Shown: piece after piece, positions 1 through 8,691 of the stretch
Layout of the letters: every line of letters begins with the position of its first letter
How positions within the stretch are numbered: position 1 is the stretch's first letter
Origin: Promethearchaeota archaeon
GTDB taxonomy: Archaea > Asgardarchaeota > Lokiarchaeia > Sigynarchaeales > SOKP01
Assembly: GCA_019057735.1 (NCBI GenBank)
Contig: JAHLWV010000020.1
Coordinates: 1 to 17,775, forward strand
DNA: 17,775 nucleotides
Direction of reading: 5' to 3'
Made by a program: the position numbers and the translations under genes
The notes under the pieces: generated by a model
What the model saw: the letters and a program-made list of their open reading frames with translations, nothing else
What the model was told of the DNA's origin: nothing
Database searches by the model: none

Positions 1-2
1 GT

Positions 3-3000
3 CCTTATACTCTCCCTCAAAATATCGAAGGACAAATGGTTAATCTAGATGTCGAGGTTTACGACTCGCTAGAGAATGAAGCTAATATGTCTTATTCTTG
101 GTACCAAGAATACAGAGTTTTAATATCGAACGATAAGCGCCCTTCAATATTGTTAGACGATGGGGATTACCGCTTTACTCTAAATGTTACAAATCAAAAC
201 GGTCAAGTTGCTTCGAAAAATATTACCCTTAAGGTAAATAATATCGCTCCAGAAGTTTTCGTTTCAAATTATGTATATAACGGACCAAGTATCGATGTAA
301 GGGATGACGCAAAATTAGAACTAAGCGCTTACGGTTACGACAGCTTATTCGATGTTAATAGATTAAAATTCTATTGGACGATCACCGATGGAGATGCTAC
401 ATATACATTTAATGACACGATCGGGAAAGCAACTAGCACGATGACTTTTAGTTGTACAGATACTGCGATATATAGAGGGGAAGTGAAAATAGTGGATCCG
501 TCCGGAAAGGAGAGCGTGGCAATTTTCTTCGTTAATGTCATTATCGACAACAACAAAAATAGCGTTCCAGATATCATCGAACAACTTTTAAGCTATACGG
601 GCGAGTCTATAGAAACATTCTCCGATGCCGACAACGACCTCATCTCTGATAAGTACGAGCAATGGATACTCCACACTAATTTTGTCAATCCCGACACTGA
701 TGGAGATGGACTTTGTGATGGACTGGATTCTTCTGGAATTGGAGAGCTTTCCATTGGGACAAATCCGTTAAACGAGGATAGCGACTATGACCTACTGAAA
801 GATTCGATAGAGTTTTATGGATGGAATGTATCTATACAGTTCTTTGAAGGTTCGAAAACTTTGTATGTCTCTAGTGATCCTTTAATTTTCGATACCGATA
901 GCGACGGTTTGTCAGACTACGAAGAATATCTAATTGGTAGTAATCCCAGGTTAAAAGATTCGGATGGAGATTTATTAGAAGACTCGATAGATCCGTTTCC
1001 TATTAATTACGATCAAGACGGCGATTTTCTATCGGATAAAATAGAGATAGACATTGGAACCGATCTTACTAATACTGATTCTGACATGGATGGAATTAAA
1101 GACGGCGAAGAGTTTTATGGGTGGGGGCTTTTAGGGTTTAAAATTAACCCTTTAGATGCAGATTGTGACAGAGATTTTGCTTCCGATGGCTCCGAAATGA
1201 AATTTTATACAATAAAATTAGAGAATCCTAATAATAATGAGATTAGAGTAAATGTGTCAGATCCCGTTTCATTACACTTTCCATACATGTTCCAAAAAGC
1301 AGCAACCGCCCAAATATCAGTAGCTCTCTCCTTTGGAGAACATGGAACAAGTCAATCGGGAGAATATGGTATTAAAGATGAAAATGTGAAGAACTTAACC
1401 GTAACAATTCGCCACGAAGGATACAACGCTATTTTATTCGAAACCACTACAAATAGAACGAGATATTTCTCACATGTAATTGATGTTAGCAAAATCATGA
1501 ATAATAACTCTCTTTGTTTCAACTACTACGGAAATTATATTCTAGAGGTGAACGATCCTAGCGCCGGTTGCCTTGTGGAACAATTTGAGCTCGAATTTTG
1601 TAGATATCTAGACCCCTACGACGAGGATTTTGACAAAGATGGAATACTCGATGGAGTAGAAATGAATTTGCTCGTAGAGGGAACGCAGAAAATCGATGTG
1701 AAAGATACATTTAACAACACTCAGCGAATTATTAATTCTACAAAATTTAATTCTAATACAACTACGACATATCGATTGGAAATTCCACAAATCGGGAGAG
1801 TATTTAGCGCAGAACTTCATCTAGAGTTTGAATCTATCGGGTTAATCCAAGCAGGTACAATCATAGAAGTCGAGCTCGCTAAAAAATATTTAGACAATAG
1901 ATTGGAAAAATCCACTCTAATCTATATTCACCAACAGAGCAACTACGACAATTATGAAACATACTCTGGAACATTTGATTTATTTGAGTTGCTCCAAGAA
2001 AAGGCAATATTGGATGTGTATGGGGAATATTCCTTTACTGTTAGTCTAGAATCTTCGGAAGCGAACCAAGACCAGCTCACCCTCCTCGAGTTTTATATCG
2101 AGATGGATACCTATATCGAAGCAGGACCGCTCGATACACATGCTTGGCTAACAGATCCAGCGCTAAATGACACGGATGCCGATGGATGGAGCGATAGTTA
2201 TGAAATTTTCACTACAAACACTAATCCTCTCAATAAAGATACGGATGGAGATGGTGCAATTGATCCGAAGGATAGAGATCCCCTCAAAAATATTATACTC
2301 GAAATTACCCCGATCTCCGCTAGCTATCGAAATCAAATGTGGCCTACCATAGACCCATTGCTCAAAATTGGTATGTATCTACAGATCAACGACATTATAG
2401 ATCCCTATGGGTTAGACGAGAATAATAAAGTAGGTTTTTTTACTACTAATAAAAGAGCTACAACCGACATCTATGAAGATTTCTTGTATGTCACCTATCA
2501 AACTGCTTGGTGGAACACTGGCACAGGTTATCGTTATTATATCGACATTAGCGACGATATTACGGCACAAAGCAACGAAGTACAATTTTTCTTCACTTTA
2601 TGGGAAACTATACCATTCGGAGATCTCAACCGCTTCGACGGGAATTGGTATTCTGATACCTTTGATCTCGAATCTACCGAACTAACCCAATTCCTAGGTG
2701 TGCAACATACTGGAGCTTTAGGAAGATCTGACGAGATTTCAGTTGTAGTAACTAAAATCGCAGTAGAAAAAGCCAATACCATCGCTATCTATTCGGAGAA
2801 TTATACTCTATTCAATGGCCATTACCAATATCAAGAACGAATGAACGTCTTCCAACTACACATAACCGATTCTGGAGTAGGCACACCGTTCGTTCAAGGA
2901 GCAAACGCCATCGTAATCCCTACAAGCTTGTTCACCAAAACTAAACTCAACGCGTTCATTGAAAACGGAAAATTGGACCAGACCGTACTCTACAGCGATG

Positions 3001-5789
3001 TTGACGGAGAACTTGAGTTTTACTCAGTAGATCGAGACGGTAATATCGTCGACGACGAATGCGGAGACGCAGATTTCGTGTTTATTCGATTCGAAATCAC
3101 CTCCCAAGAAGCGATGGAACTACTTGAATTGCTCCTAACCTGTGCGGTTAACCAATCCCTCGACGAAAATAACCAAACAATTACCGATCTCGATACGGTT
3201 TATTGCTGTGTGTCAACCAAATTAAATGGAACAAACGCGATGCTGTTAAATGTGCCAACCACCGTCTCGAAATTTATCTTGTGGGGTGGCGGGTATGAAG
3301 ATTCAACCTATGGCAGCGCACCAAATCCCTATAATCCGATCTTCCTTTGGCTATTCCTCATCCCATTACTTATTCCAACCGTCGGATTAATCATGATTTT
3401 CTCGTTATCCATCGCAAGTATCACTCAACTCAATAACAACAACGCTAACGGAATCGGACTGATGATACTTACCTTCCTTGCTAACCTTGTTTGGTGTCTC
3501 ATCCGCGCAGCTCTAATTGTCGTTGCTTACATTCTACTTGCCATCGAAGTATTAATTATTTCTATCATATTTCTAGGAATCGGGGTAATTCTCGATATCA
3601 CCAGTCTTTTTAGTGGAATTGAATGCGAATGGGGAATTAACTGGGCGATACCCTACGGAGTAAATACCAAAATCGCTTATATCGAACTGAAAATGTTCGA
3701 TTATGAAGTTGCTGTCATAGCTTATATAAATTGGACCTACTGGGAATATTTTGATATTTACTTTCCACTCCTTACCATGGACTCCAAACTCGGTTCGCTT
3801 CTAGACGATGTTATTGGGGCCAGAAACAATATGTCTACTCCACCCGAGCTCGGTTGTGGATACGACCACATTGGAGGGCTTAGATACGATTTTCACGCCG
3901 GTTATAGACAACCACAAGGATACCCACCAAATTATGTAAATCTCGTTTTAGTCAGTCCATCAGGGAATATTTATAACTATTCTATGGATATTACTCCAGG
4001 ACAAACAGCTGACAACTATTATTACTGGGTTAGATTTAACCGCACCATCGACTTCGGACAAGAATTCGATTTCCACGAACGACAAGGGCAATGGCACTAT
4101 TGCTTTATTACTCAAGCAAGCGTTATAAATGCAACTACTAGATGGCCGAGGGATGGCTATGCAATCGGTCCATTATTTCACGATAATAGAAGCTATTTCA
4201 TAAGTTCATACTTAGATCCGTACTCGGGATACATCGATTACGAGTTTAACTTTACCGCTACCGGGTGCGACTTCCTTGACGGTCTCACTCCCGAACAAGT
4301 GTATCTCAAAATTAAGTGGCCAAACGAAACGATAAATACCTTCCCAATGAGTCTAGCGTCTACTTTCGCTTACGATGAGATGAGTTTTAATACTTATAGT
4401 AGAACACTCAATTTTTCGAACTACATTTCTATCGATAAGCCAACAACTCTTAACTACTATTACGAAGCCATTTTTTCCGATGGTTCGGTGTCCGTCTTAT
4501 GGGATTATCAGCCTATCGATGAAAATCCTGACAGGGATGAATACAACGATGACGGCGAGGATTTAGAATATGTTTTGTGTTGGTATGAGGGTCCATTGCT
4601 TAAACCTAAAATCACAGGAAGCAACAAAGCACCCATCATCTGGAATTGGTATGTCGAAGATTTAACCTGGAACCGCCTAATGAGCGATGATTCTGATCTT
4701 CAAGTGTTAGCCCCCGTCTCTGACGAATTTATATTGCGCTTTTGGATTTATGTTGAAGATCCCGACGGAACGCACGAACAACATTGGAACAATGGATTCG
4801 AATTCGTGCCAAAACTTAGTCTTATTAATCTCGATAATCCCGACGATCCTCTAAATCCAATCGATATGAAATGGACCGGAGGACACTATGGACCAGGACC
4901 CGAAGGATACGATGAATATTTTATCGATGTTTTTGGAGATGGATATTATGCTTATAAATACGAACAAACTTCCGATTTGGTTGAGTGCAATTTTACTTCC
5001 GGGGCGTGGACCTTTGCCTTCGAAGTAGCAGACAACCAATCTCATGTTACAAGAGAACTCCCAAATAATAAAATATGGCACGCAGGAAGCTTTGAAAACA
5101 TGAAAAACACATTTTTCTACGGACACCCAAACGGAATTGGAGTAGAAGGCATCGTTGGTAGTATTCTCATATCAATAGGATACATGGTAATGGCTTACTG
5201 TGCATCCTCTCAAGATACGAGATTACAAATTGCCGCCCAAGTTATCGCTGCGAGTATCGCGGTATCGGATATTGTCTTAAATATCGTCGCCTTCAGTAAC
5301 TTTGTGTTCGCTACAGACGACATGGGCTCGCTCGTCGGACTCGGTTGCCACATGTTTATGAAAAGCATCGGATTTCTAATCGCCCTCAGCCTTTCAAAAA
5401 AATGTGTTGGTTCCCTTAACTTTAACTTTCTAAATACATTTTCGGGATATTTAATGGCATTAATAATAATGGATTTAAACTGCGACGTAATGGGGATCAA
5501 TTGGGAAGATGATGATGAGGGAATTCTTGTACCTTCTCAAGATAACGATCCGCCTACATGGAACGAATTACTTGGAGGATATCCGATGATGATTGTTGCG
5601 TTCTTCGGCTCGATTGTCGGACTTACGACATCTCTCGTATTAACTAGTGGTGCTGCAAGGACTAGCGTAGGTTCTGAACATATTAAAACCATAATGGTTG
5701 TGCACACCATCATTTCCGTCGTACTATCGTCTTTTTGTTTCTTTACATACTTCGCTAAATCGGGATTCTTCCACATTTTATGTGAATAG
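3..5789 (+). CDS. Giant surface protein with PKD-like domains, calcium-binding TSP3 repeats and membrane blocks (5'-partial)
   Basis: The frame is open to the left edge, and residues before the first Met (nt 36) continue a PKD-like strand (EGQMVNLDVEVYDS), so the true start lies outside the window. Counting from nt 36, residues 1-180 look like two PKD/Ig-like domains. Residues 197-387 carry a ladder of thrombospondin type-3 calcium repeats (DTDGDGLCD, DTDSDGLSD, DSDGDLLED), with further copies at about 531-542 and 711-745. Beta-rich stretches lie between them; 400-525 resembles a P-domain-like sandwich. Hydrophobic blocks at about 1100-1125 and 1139-1190 are membrane helices. A second exterior-like region follows (about 1200-1690), then five or so more helices to the C-terminus (1700-1790, 1850-1870, 1885-1907). 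NxS/T sites are frequent. I infer a cell-surface protein with two exterior lobes, perhaps for adhesion or envelope structure. No enzymatic motif was seen. Confidence 0.9.
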   Translation, partial: PYTLPQNIEGQMVNLDVEVYDSLENEANMSYSWYQEYRVLISNDKRPSILLDDGDYRFTLNVTNQNGQVASKNITLKVNNIAPEVFVSNYVYNGPSIDVRDDAKLELSAYGYDSLFDVNRLKFYWTITDGDATYTFNDTIGKATSTMTFSCTDTAIYRGEVKIVDPSGKESVAIFFVNVIIDNNKNSVPDIIEQLLSYTGESIETFSDADNDLISDKYEQWILHTNFVNPDTDGDGLCDGLDSSGIGELSIGTNPLNEDSDYDLLKDSIEFYGWNVSIQFFEGSKTLYVSSDPLIFDTDSDGLSDYEEYLIGSNPRLKDSDGDLLEDSIDPFPINYDQDGDFLSDKIEIDIGTDLTNTDSDMDGIKDGEEFYGWGLLGFKINPLDADCDRDFASDGSEMKFYTIKLENPNNNEIRVNVSDPVSLHFPYMFQKAATAQISVALSFGEHGTSQSGEYGIKDENVKNLTVTIRHEGYNAILFETTTNRTRYFSHVIDVSKIMNNNSLCFNYYGNYILEVNDPSAGCLVEQFELEFCRYLDPYDEDFDKDGILDGVEMNLLVEGTQKIDVKDTFNNTQRIINSTKFNSNTTTTYRLEIPQIGRVFSAELHLEFESIGLIQAGTIIEVELAKKYLDNRLEKSTLIYIHQQSNYDNYETYSGTFDLFELLQEKAILDVYGEYSFTVSLESSEANQDQLTLLEFYIEMDTYIEAGPLDTHAWLTDPALNDTDADGWSDSYEIFTTNTNPLNKDTDGDGAIDPKDRDPLKNIILEITPISASYRNQMWPTIDPLLKIGMYLQINDIIDPYGLDENNKVGFFTTNKRATTDIYEDFLYVTYQTAWWNTGTGYRYYIDISDDITAQSNEVQFFFTLWETIPFGDLNRFDGNWYSDTFDLESTELTQFLGVQHTGALGRSDEISVVVTKIAVEKANTIAIYSENYTLFNGHYQYQERMNVFQLHITDSGVGTPFVQGANAIVIPTSLFTKTKLNAFIENGKLDQTVLYSDVDGELEFYSVDRDGNIVDDECGDADFVFIRFEITSQEAMELLELLLTCAVNQSLDENNQTITDLDTVYCCVSTKLNGTNAMLLNVPTTVSKFILWGGGYEDSTYGSAPNPYNPIFLWLFLIPLLIPTVGLIMIFSLSIASITQLNNNNANGIGLMILTFLANLVWCLIRAALIVVAYILLAIEVLIISIIFLGIGVILDITSLFSGIECEWGINWAIPYGVNTKIAYIELKMFDYEVAVIAYINWTYWEYFDIYFPLLTMDSKLGSLLDDVIGARNNMSTPPELGCGYDHIGGLRYDFHAGYRQPQGYPPNYVNLVLVSPSGNIYNYSMDITPGQTADNYYYWVRFNRTIDFGQEFDFHERQGQWHYCFITQASVINATTRWPRDGYAIGPLFHDNRSYFISSYLDPYSGYIDYEFNFTATGCDFLDGLTPEQVYLKIKWPNETINTFPMSLASTFAYDEMSFNTYSRTLNFSNYISIDKPTTLNYYYEAIFSDGSVSVLWDYQPIDENPDRDEYNDDGEDLEYVLCWYEGPLLKPKITGSNKAPIIWNWYVEDLTWNRLMSDDSDLQVLAPVSDEFILRFWIYVEDPDGTHEQHWNNGFEFVPKLSLINLDNPDDPLNPIDMKWTGGHYGPGPEGYDEYFIDVFGDGYYAYKYEQTSDLVECNFTSGAWTFAFEVADNQSHVTRELPNNKIWHAGSFENMKNTFFYGHPNGIGVEGIVGSILISIGYMVMAYCASSQDTRLQIAAQVIAASIAVSDIVLNIVAFSNFVFATDDMGSLVGLGCHMFMKSIGFLIALSLSKKCVGSLNFNFLNTFSGYLMALIIMDLNCDVMGINWEDDDEGILVPSQDNDPPTWNELLGGYPMMIVAFFGSIVGLTTSLVLTSGAARTSVGSEHIKTIMVVHTIISVVLSSFCFFTYFAKSGFFHILCE

Positions 5790-5799
5790 TCAAATTACG

Positions 5800-5812
5800 T
5801 AGGTCAGACCTA
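5800..5812. promoter_or_regulatory. Short palindrome in the surface-protein/phospholipase gap
   Basis: TAGGTC-A-GACCTA is a perfect 6-bp inverted repeat around one base. It starts 11 nt after the stop of the surface protein and lies 48 nt before the next ATG. One central base is too few for an RNA hairpin loop over the full stem, so a dimeric repressor site is more natural than a terminator. It may be chance, since only one copy is seen. Confidence 0.25.
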
Positions 5813-5859
5813 ATAAAAATAAATCAAATTATATTTAAAAAAAGAGGTGAAAAAAAAAT

Positions 5860-7350
5860 ATGAAAACCAAAAAAGTAAGTATTTTATTCCTAACAGGAAT
5901 ACTTGTTGTAATAACTCTTGAAGTGGTAATTGCTGACGCTTTTGCTTTATCTAATGGTCCAAATTACTGGGGAATGGCTTATCCTGGTAGTATACAATCA
6001 AAAACTAGATATAAACATCCAGAATTACCAAGCGATTATATTTTCGGAGCATCATGGGACGATAAATCAATGGGATACGACGGATCACACTATGGAACTC
6101 ACGATTGGGTAGCAGACGCTAGTTTACGTTCTTTAATAGATTCGTCGAAAAATCCATTGTTTTATCTCGATTGGAGATGGTTAATTACTCCTGATATAGC
6201 GCGGAATAAGTGGCCAGCCTGGAAAGCTGATTATGGAGGCCCCTCAGGAAATCATGAAGTAGTAAGAAGCTACATTTCTTATTTATATGCTACGCAGATG
6301 CCGGATACTAAAATAACTCCGGAACTACATATTCCCCAAGAAGGTGTCACTATTAAAGATTTAGAAAAAATGTGGATTGGTCAAAAAACAACGCATACAT
6401 TTCAATTTGAGATCATAGGGGATGGAGTATATGGATTTTGCCCTGTTAATACTCCAAATTTAAATAAAATTAAAATGGTTAGCGAAGAAGCAATTAAATG
6501 TATCGGAAAAACTCAAAAAGATGAAGATAATAATATAGTATCTTCTATGCAACCTGAAGGTGCTGCTATTTGGTTGGGGGCCATGACACATTATATAGCT
6601 GATATGGTTTCGCCGGCACATTTGCTAAAGGAGTCAAAATATACGCATGTTTATTCTTCATCGTATTATCATAACTGGTTTGAGAATAATCTTGCGAGCG
6701 TTACAAAATGGGATAAAGCCTATAAGGCAAGGGGAGGCCCGCAGCAAGGAAATTTCAGTTATGATTATAAAAAAGTAACGCTTGCACCGATTATCCCCAT
6801 TAAACCTGATATAGCTACAACACTTATGGCAATTACGACTATTAATGTCGCATATAGAACCGATGGACGGCATCAACATATACCTTTAAGTAATAATAAC
6901 AATCTCGAAGCTGAAAATAGTGGTTTATTTATTAATGAAACTGAATTAAATCCCAGTGTTTATTGGGATTGGAAAAATGATCTAGGCAATATCGGAAGAT
7001 CAAATAGTATTCATCGGTACTTTTATGATAAGGTTGAGTATTTGCTTTGCTGGGCAACGTATTATACCGCATGTGCCATGCAGTATTGCTATAATGAAGG
7101 AATAGAAAAGAGCAATAGTGAAGTATTAAATATTGATTATTTTGTTCGAAATCCTATCTTACCGGGACCCACTTCTGCACGCCCAGAACCAGATTCACAA
7201 ACTATAATTAATAAACTCCTTAATTTGGTACCTTTAGATGTTAGAGAGAGCGTTTCGAGAAATCTTAAAAACATAGGAGAAATACTTCGTTCAATTACTC
7301 TAGCAGGAATTTCCTTTGTATTGAAAGAAGCTGCTAAAAATTTAAGATAA
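5860..7350 (+). CDS. Secreted zinc-dependent phospholipase C-like protein (PLC / S1-P1 nuclease superfamily)
   Basis: The N-terminus is a signal peptide: basic KTKK, a hydrophobic core at residues 7-24, and likely cleavage after DAFA near residue 29. The zinc-ligand pattern of Bacillus phospholipase C is recognisable. H81 (GTHDW) matches the early His. H244, D248 and H254 (THYIADMVSPAH) have the exact spacing of PLC H118/D122/H128. H271 and E275 (HNWFE) match the H142/E146 pair. The family hydrolyses phosphodiester bonds in lipids, or in nucleic acids for the S1/P1 branch; the substrate cannot be told here. At 496 aa it is about twice a minimal PLC, with inserts at 110-230 and a C-terminal extension. 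A strong Shine-Dalgarno (GAGGTG, 5844-5849) sits 10 nt before the ATG, so it can be translated independently of the surface-protein gene 70 nt upstream. I infer action outside the cell, on membranes or as a scavenging enzyme. Confidence 0.88.
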   Translation: MKTKKVSILFLTGILVVITLEVVIADAFALSNGPNYWGMAYPGSIQSKTRYKHPELPSDYIFGASWDDKSMGYDGSHYGTHDWVADASLRSLIDSSKNPLFYLDWRWLITPDIARNKWPAWKADYGGPSGNHEVVRSYISYLYATQMPDTKITPELHIPQEGVTIKDLEKMWIGQKTTHTFQFEIIGDGVYGFCPVNTPNLNKIKMVSEEAIKCIGKTQKDEDNNIVSSMQPEGAAIWLGAMTHYIADMVSPAHLLKESKYTHVYSSSYYHNWFENNLASVTKWDKAYKARGGPQQGNFSYDYKKVTLAPIIPIKPDIATTLMAITTINVAYRTDGRHQHIPLSNNNNLEAENSGLFINETELNPSVYWDWKNDLGNIGRSNSIHRYFYDKVEYLLCWATYYTACAMQYCYNEGIEKSNSEVLNIDYFVRNPILPGPTSARPEPDSQTIINKLLNLVPLDVRESVSRNLKNIGEILRSITLAGISFVLKEAAKNLR

Positions 7351-7353
7351 ATA

Positions 7354-8379
7354 TTACAAATTAGTTGTTAATTTTCTAAATTTTATTTTTTTCTTTTTAT
7401 TTTGCTGTTTTGCCCATTTCTCTTTTTTGTACAAACCAACTTTTTTATACAGTTGTATTAGATAATCTAAAGATCCAGATCCTCCATATTCTACTATCGT
7501 TCCCCCTTGTTTTTTTATTTTTTTTAATTTCCTATATTTTTTTTTGTCAAGTTTTTTCTCTACTTTATACAAACACAGAAAGGCCCTAATTCCCTTATTA
7601 TATAAACCTAAATAATTGCAAGCCACACCTAAATTAAATAAAAGTTCTCTATCATTTGGATTATATCTTAAACCGTATTCCGAAGATATCTTTGCTTTCT
7701 GATATGAAAGCCAGCACTCATGGTAATCGTGTTCTGCTTCTGCTTCGTCTATATACCTATTGCTGAATAATTGCATTATTTTCACAATTACAGTCTTGCT
7801 TAAAACCTCAAATTCTACTAATTCTACAATTTCATTATATAATTTATCAAGTGACAATATGTCGAGATCGTCGTAGAACATTACATCAGTCAAGTAAGGT
7901 TGAACTTTCCCTAAAATGCGCTCTATGTGCCCTATACCCATTTTTTCTTTTTTATAAAAATCAAATTGTGAAAATCTATTATCAAAAGTACTTTCAAATA
8001 TAGAAATTAACTCTTCAGCTTTATAATTTGTACTTGATTGCAAGGATTTCAATATATCTAATAAACATTTAATGGATTGCTCGTGTTGAAAAACCCATTT
8101 CAGAAGGTTTTCTCCTTCCTCTAAGAAATTATTTATAATTACTTTTGCTGCTGTTAGTCTAATTTCTTCACTTAAATCTGATGTCACCAAGTGCTCGTAA
8201 AACTCGAAAAACTTGTCTACCTCTAAATTCATCTCGCCTAATAACTCGACCGACCGCACTCGCAAATCTTCGTTGCTACTGCTCTCGATAAATGATTTTA
8301 AATAGCCAACCGCCACAGCCTTGTCTAACTCCTTGCATTGATACTTACGATGTATCTCAGTCGGATTTAAATCGGACAT
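7354..8379 (-). CDS. Helical-repeat protein with a TPR segment (paralogue of the divergent LRR gene)
   Basis: I place the start at the second Met (MSDLNPTEIHRKY), not at the in-frame ATG at 8436. A TATA box at 8405-8414 lies inside the longer version, 30 nt from this ATG, and the paralogue aligns from the same place. Residues 1-157 form an all-helical, HEAT-like module (NEDLRVRSVELLGEMN, SEEIRLTAAKVIINNF) closing with EKMGIGHIERILG. Residues about 245-276 match a TPR (NLGVACNYLGLYNKGIRAF). The C-terminus is rich in lysine. No signal peptide, membrane helix or catalytic motif is seen, so a cytoplasmic protein-binding scaffold is the likely role. It converges on the phospholipase gene with a 3-nt gap. 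The same N-terminal module fused to LRRs lies across the divergent promoter region. Confidence 0.82.
   Translation of the reverse strand: MSDLNPTEIHRKYQCKELDKAVAVGYLKSFIESSSNEDLRVRSVELLGEMNLEVDKFFEFYEHLVTSDLSEEIRLTAAKVIINNFLEEGENLLKWVFQHEQSIKCLLDILKSLQSSTNYKAEELISIFESTFDNRFSQFDFYKKEKMGIGHIERILGKVQPYLTDVMFYDDLDILSLDKLYNEIVELVEFEVLSKTVIVKIMQLFSNRYIDEAEAEHDYHECWLSYQKAKISSEYGLRYNPNDRELLFNLGVACNYLGLYNKGIRAFLCLYKVEKKLDKKKYRKLKKIKKQGGTIVEYGGSGSLDYLIQLYKKVGLYKKEKWAKQQNKKKKIKFRKLTTNL
7377..7404 (+). terminator. T-rich tract, probable archaeal terminator for the phospholipase gene
   Basis: Just past the phospholipase stop the + strand runs through several T tracts (TTTTATTTTTTTCTTTTTATTTT). Archaeal RNA polymerase terminates at such T-rich stretches. 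The tract is also the complement of the lysine-rich C-terminal codons of the convergent gene, so one sequence may serve both roles. No hairpin is present. Confidence 0.35.
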
Positions 8380-8404
8380 CTCATAACCTAAAAAGTAATT
8401 GCGA

Positions 8405-8414
8405 TTTATATAAA
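8405..8414 (-). promoter_or_regulatory. TATA box for the TPR protein gene
   Basis: TTTATATAAA is centred 30 nt upstream of the ATG at 8379. With the usual archaeal TATA-to-start distance of 25-28 nt, transcription would begin about 3-5 nt before that ATG, giving a near-leaderless message. This is the main reason for preferring the shorter start. Confidence 0.55.
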
Positions 8415-8500
8415 CAAAGAGGCAAGCTGAACACAAATTTATGATTGTAAAGATAAAGTTACAATTTACTTCAATTGAATCTATTTAAAAAAAAATATTA

Positions 8501-8584
8501 ATGGAAGAGCTAATACTTCAACAAATTAATCCTATCATTAAAGGCTCTTTCTCTAAATTGTTCCCAGAACCGCAAATCATCTAA
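8501..8584 (+). CDS. Possible 27-residue ORF or gene remnant in the divergent promoter region
   Basis: An ATG opens a 27-residue frame, MEELILQQINPIIKGSFSKL plus FPEPQII, then TAA. The composition looks protein-like and a TATA-like CTATTTAAA lies at 8481-8489. No ribosome-binding site is evident and I recognise no family. It may be a relic of a gene start or chance. The rest of the 8380-8673 gap shows only the two TATA boxes and AT-rich sequence. Confidence 0.2.
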   Translation: MEELILQQINPIIKGSFSKLFPEPQII

Positions 8585-8658
8585 CATAATATTAAGTAGG
8601 ACAAACTATCAAGAAGAAAAAAGACACTAGTAAAGAAGTCGTATCATTTTAATTGATA

Positions 8659-8666
8659 TTTAAATA
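8659..8666 (+). promoter_or_regulatory. TATA box for the LRR protein gene
   Basis: TTTAAATA is centred about 29 nt before the ATG at 8692 but only about 11 nt before the ATG at 8674. The distance to 8692 equals that seen for the divergent paralogue, so the box supports the later start for a near-leaderless transcript. Confidence 0.5.
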
Positions 8667-8691
8667 AATATGTATGGATAATATATTTGAG

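Noticed and set aside
2537..5776. Several minus-strand frames of 80-96 codons opposite the surface protein
   Set aside because: All lie antisense to a clearly coding frame with repeated domains and have no recognisable motif.
5826..5838. TATATTTAA-like TATA box directly before the phospholipase gene
   Set aside because: It is only about 25-30 nt from the ATG, but the gene has a strong Shine-Dalgarno that would then fall upstream of the transcript start. Operon transcription from further upstream fits better.
8380..8436. N-terminal extension MCSACLFVYINRNYFLGYE of the TPR protein, from the ATG at 8436
   Set aside because: A TATA box lies inside it at the right distance from the internal ATG, and the paralogue begins at the internal Met. 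The hydrophobic extension is promoter sequence read as protein.
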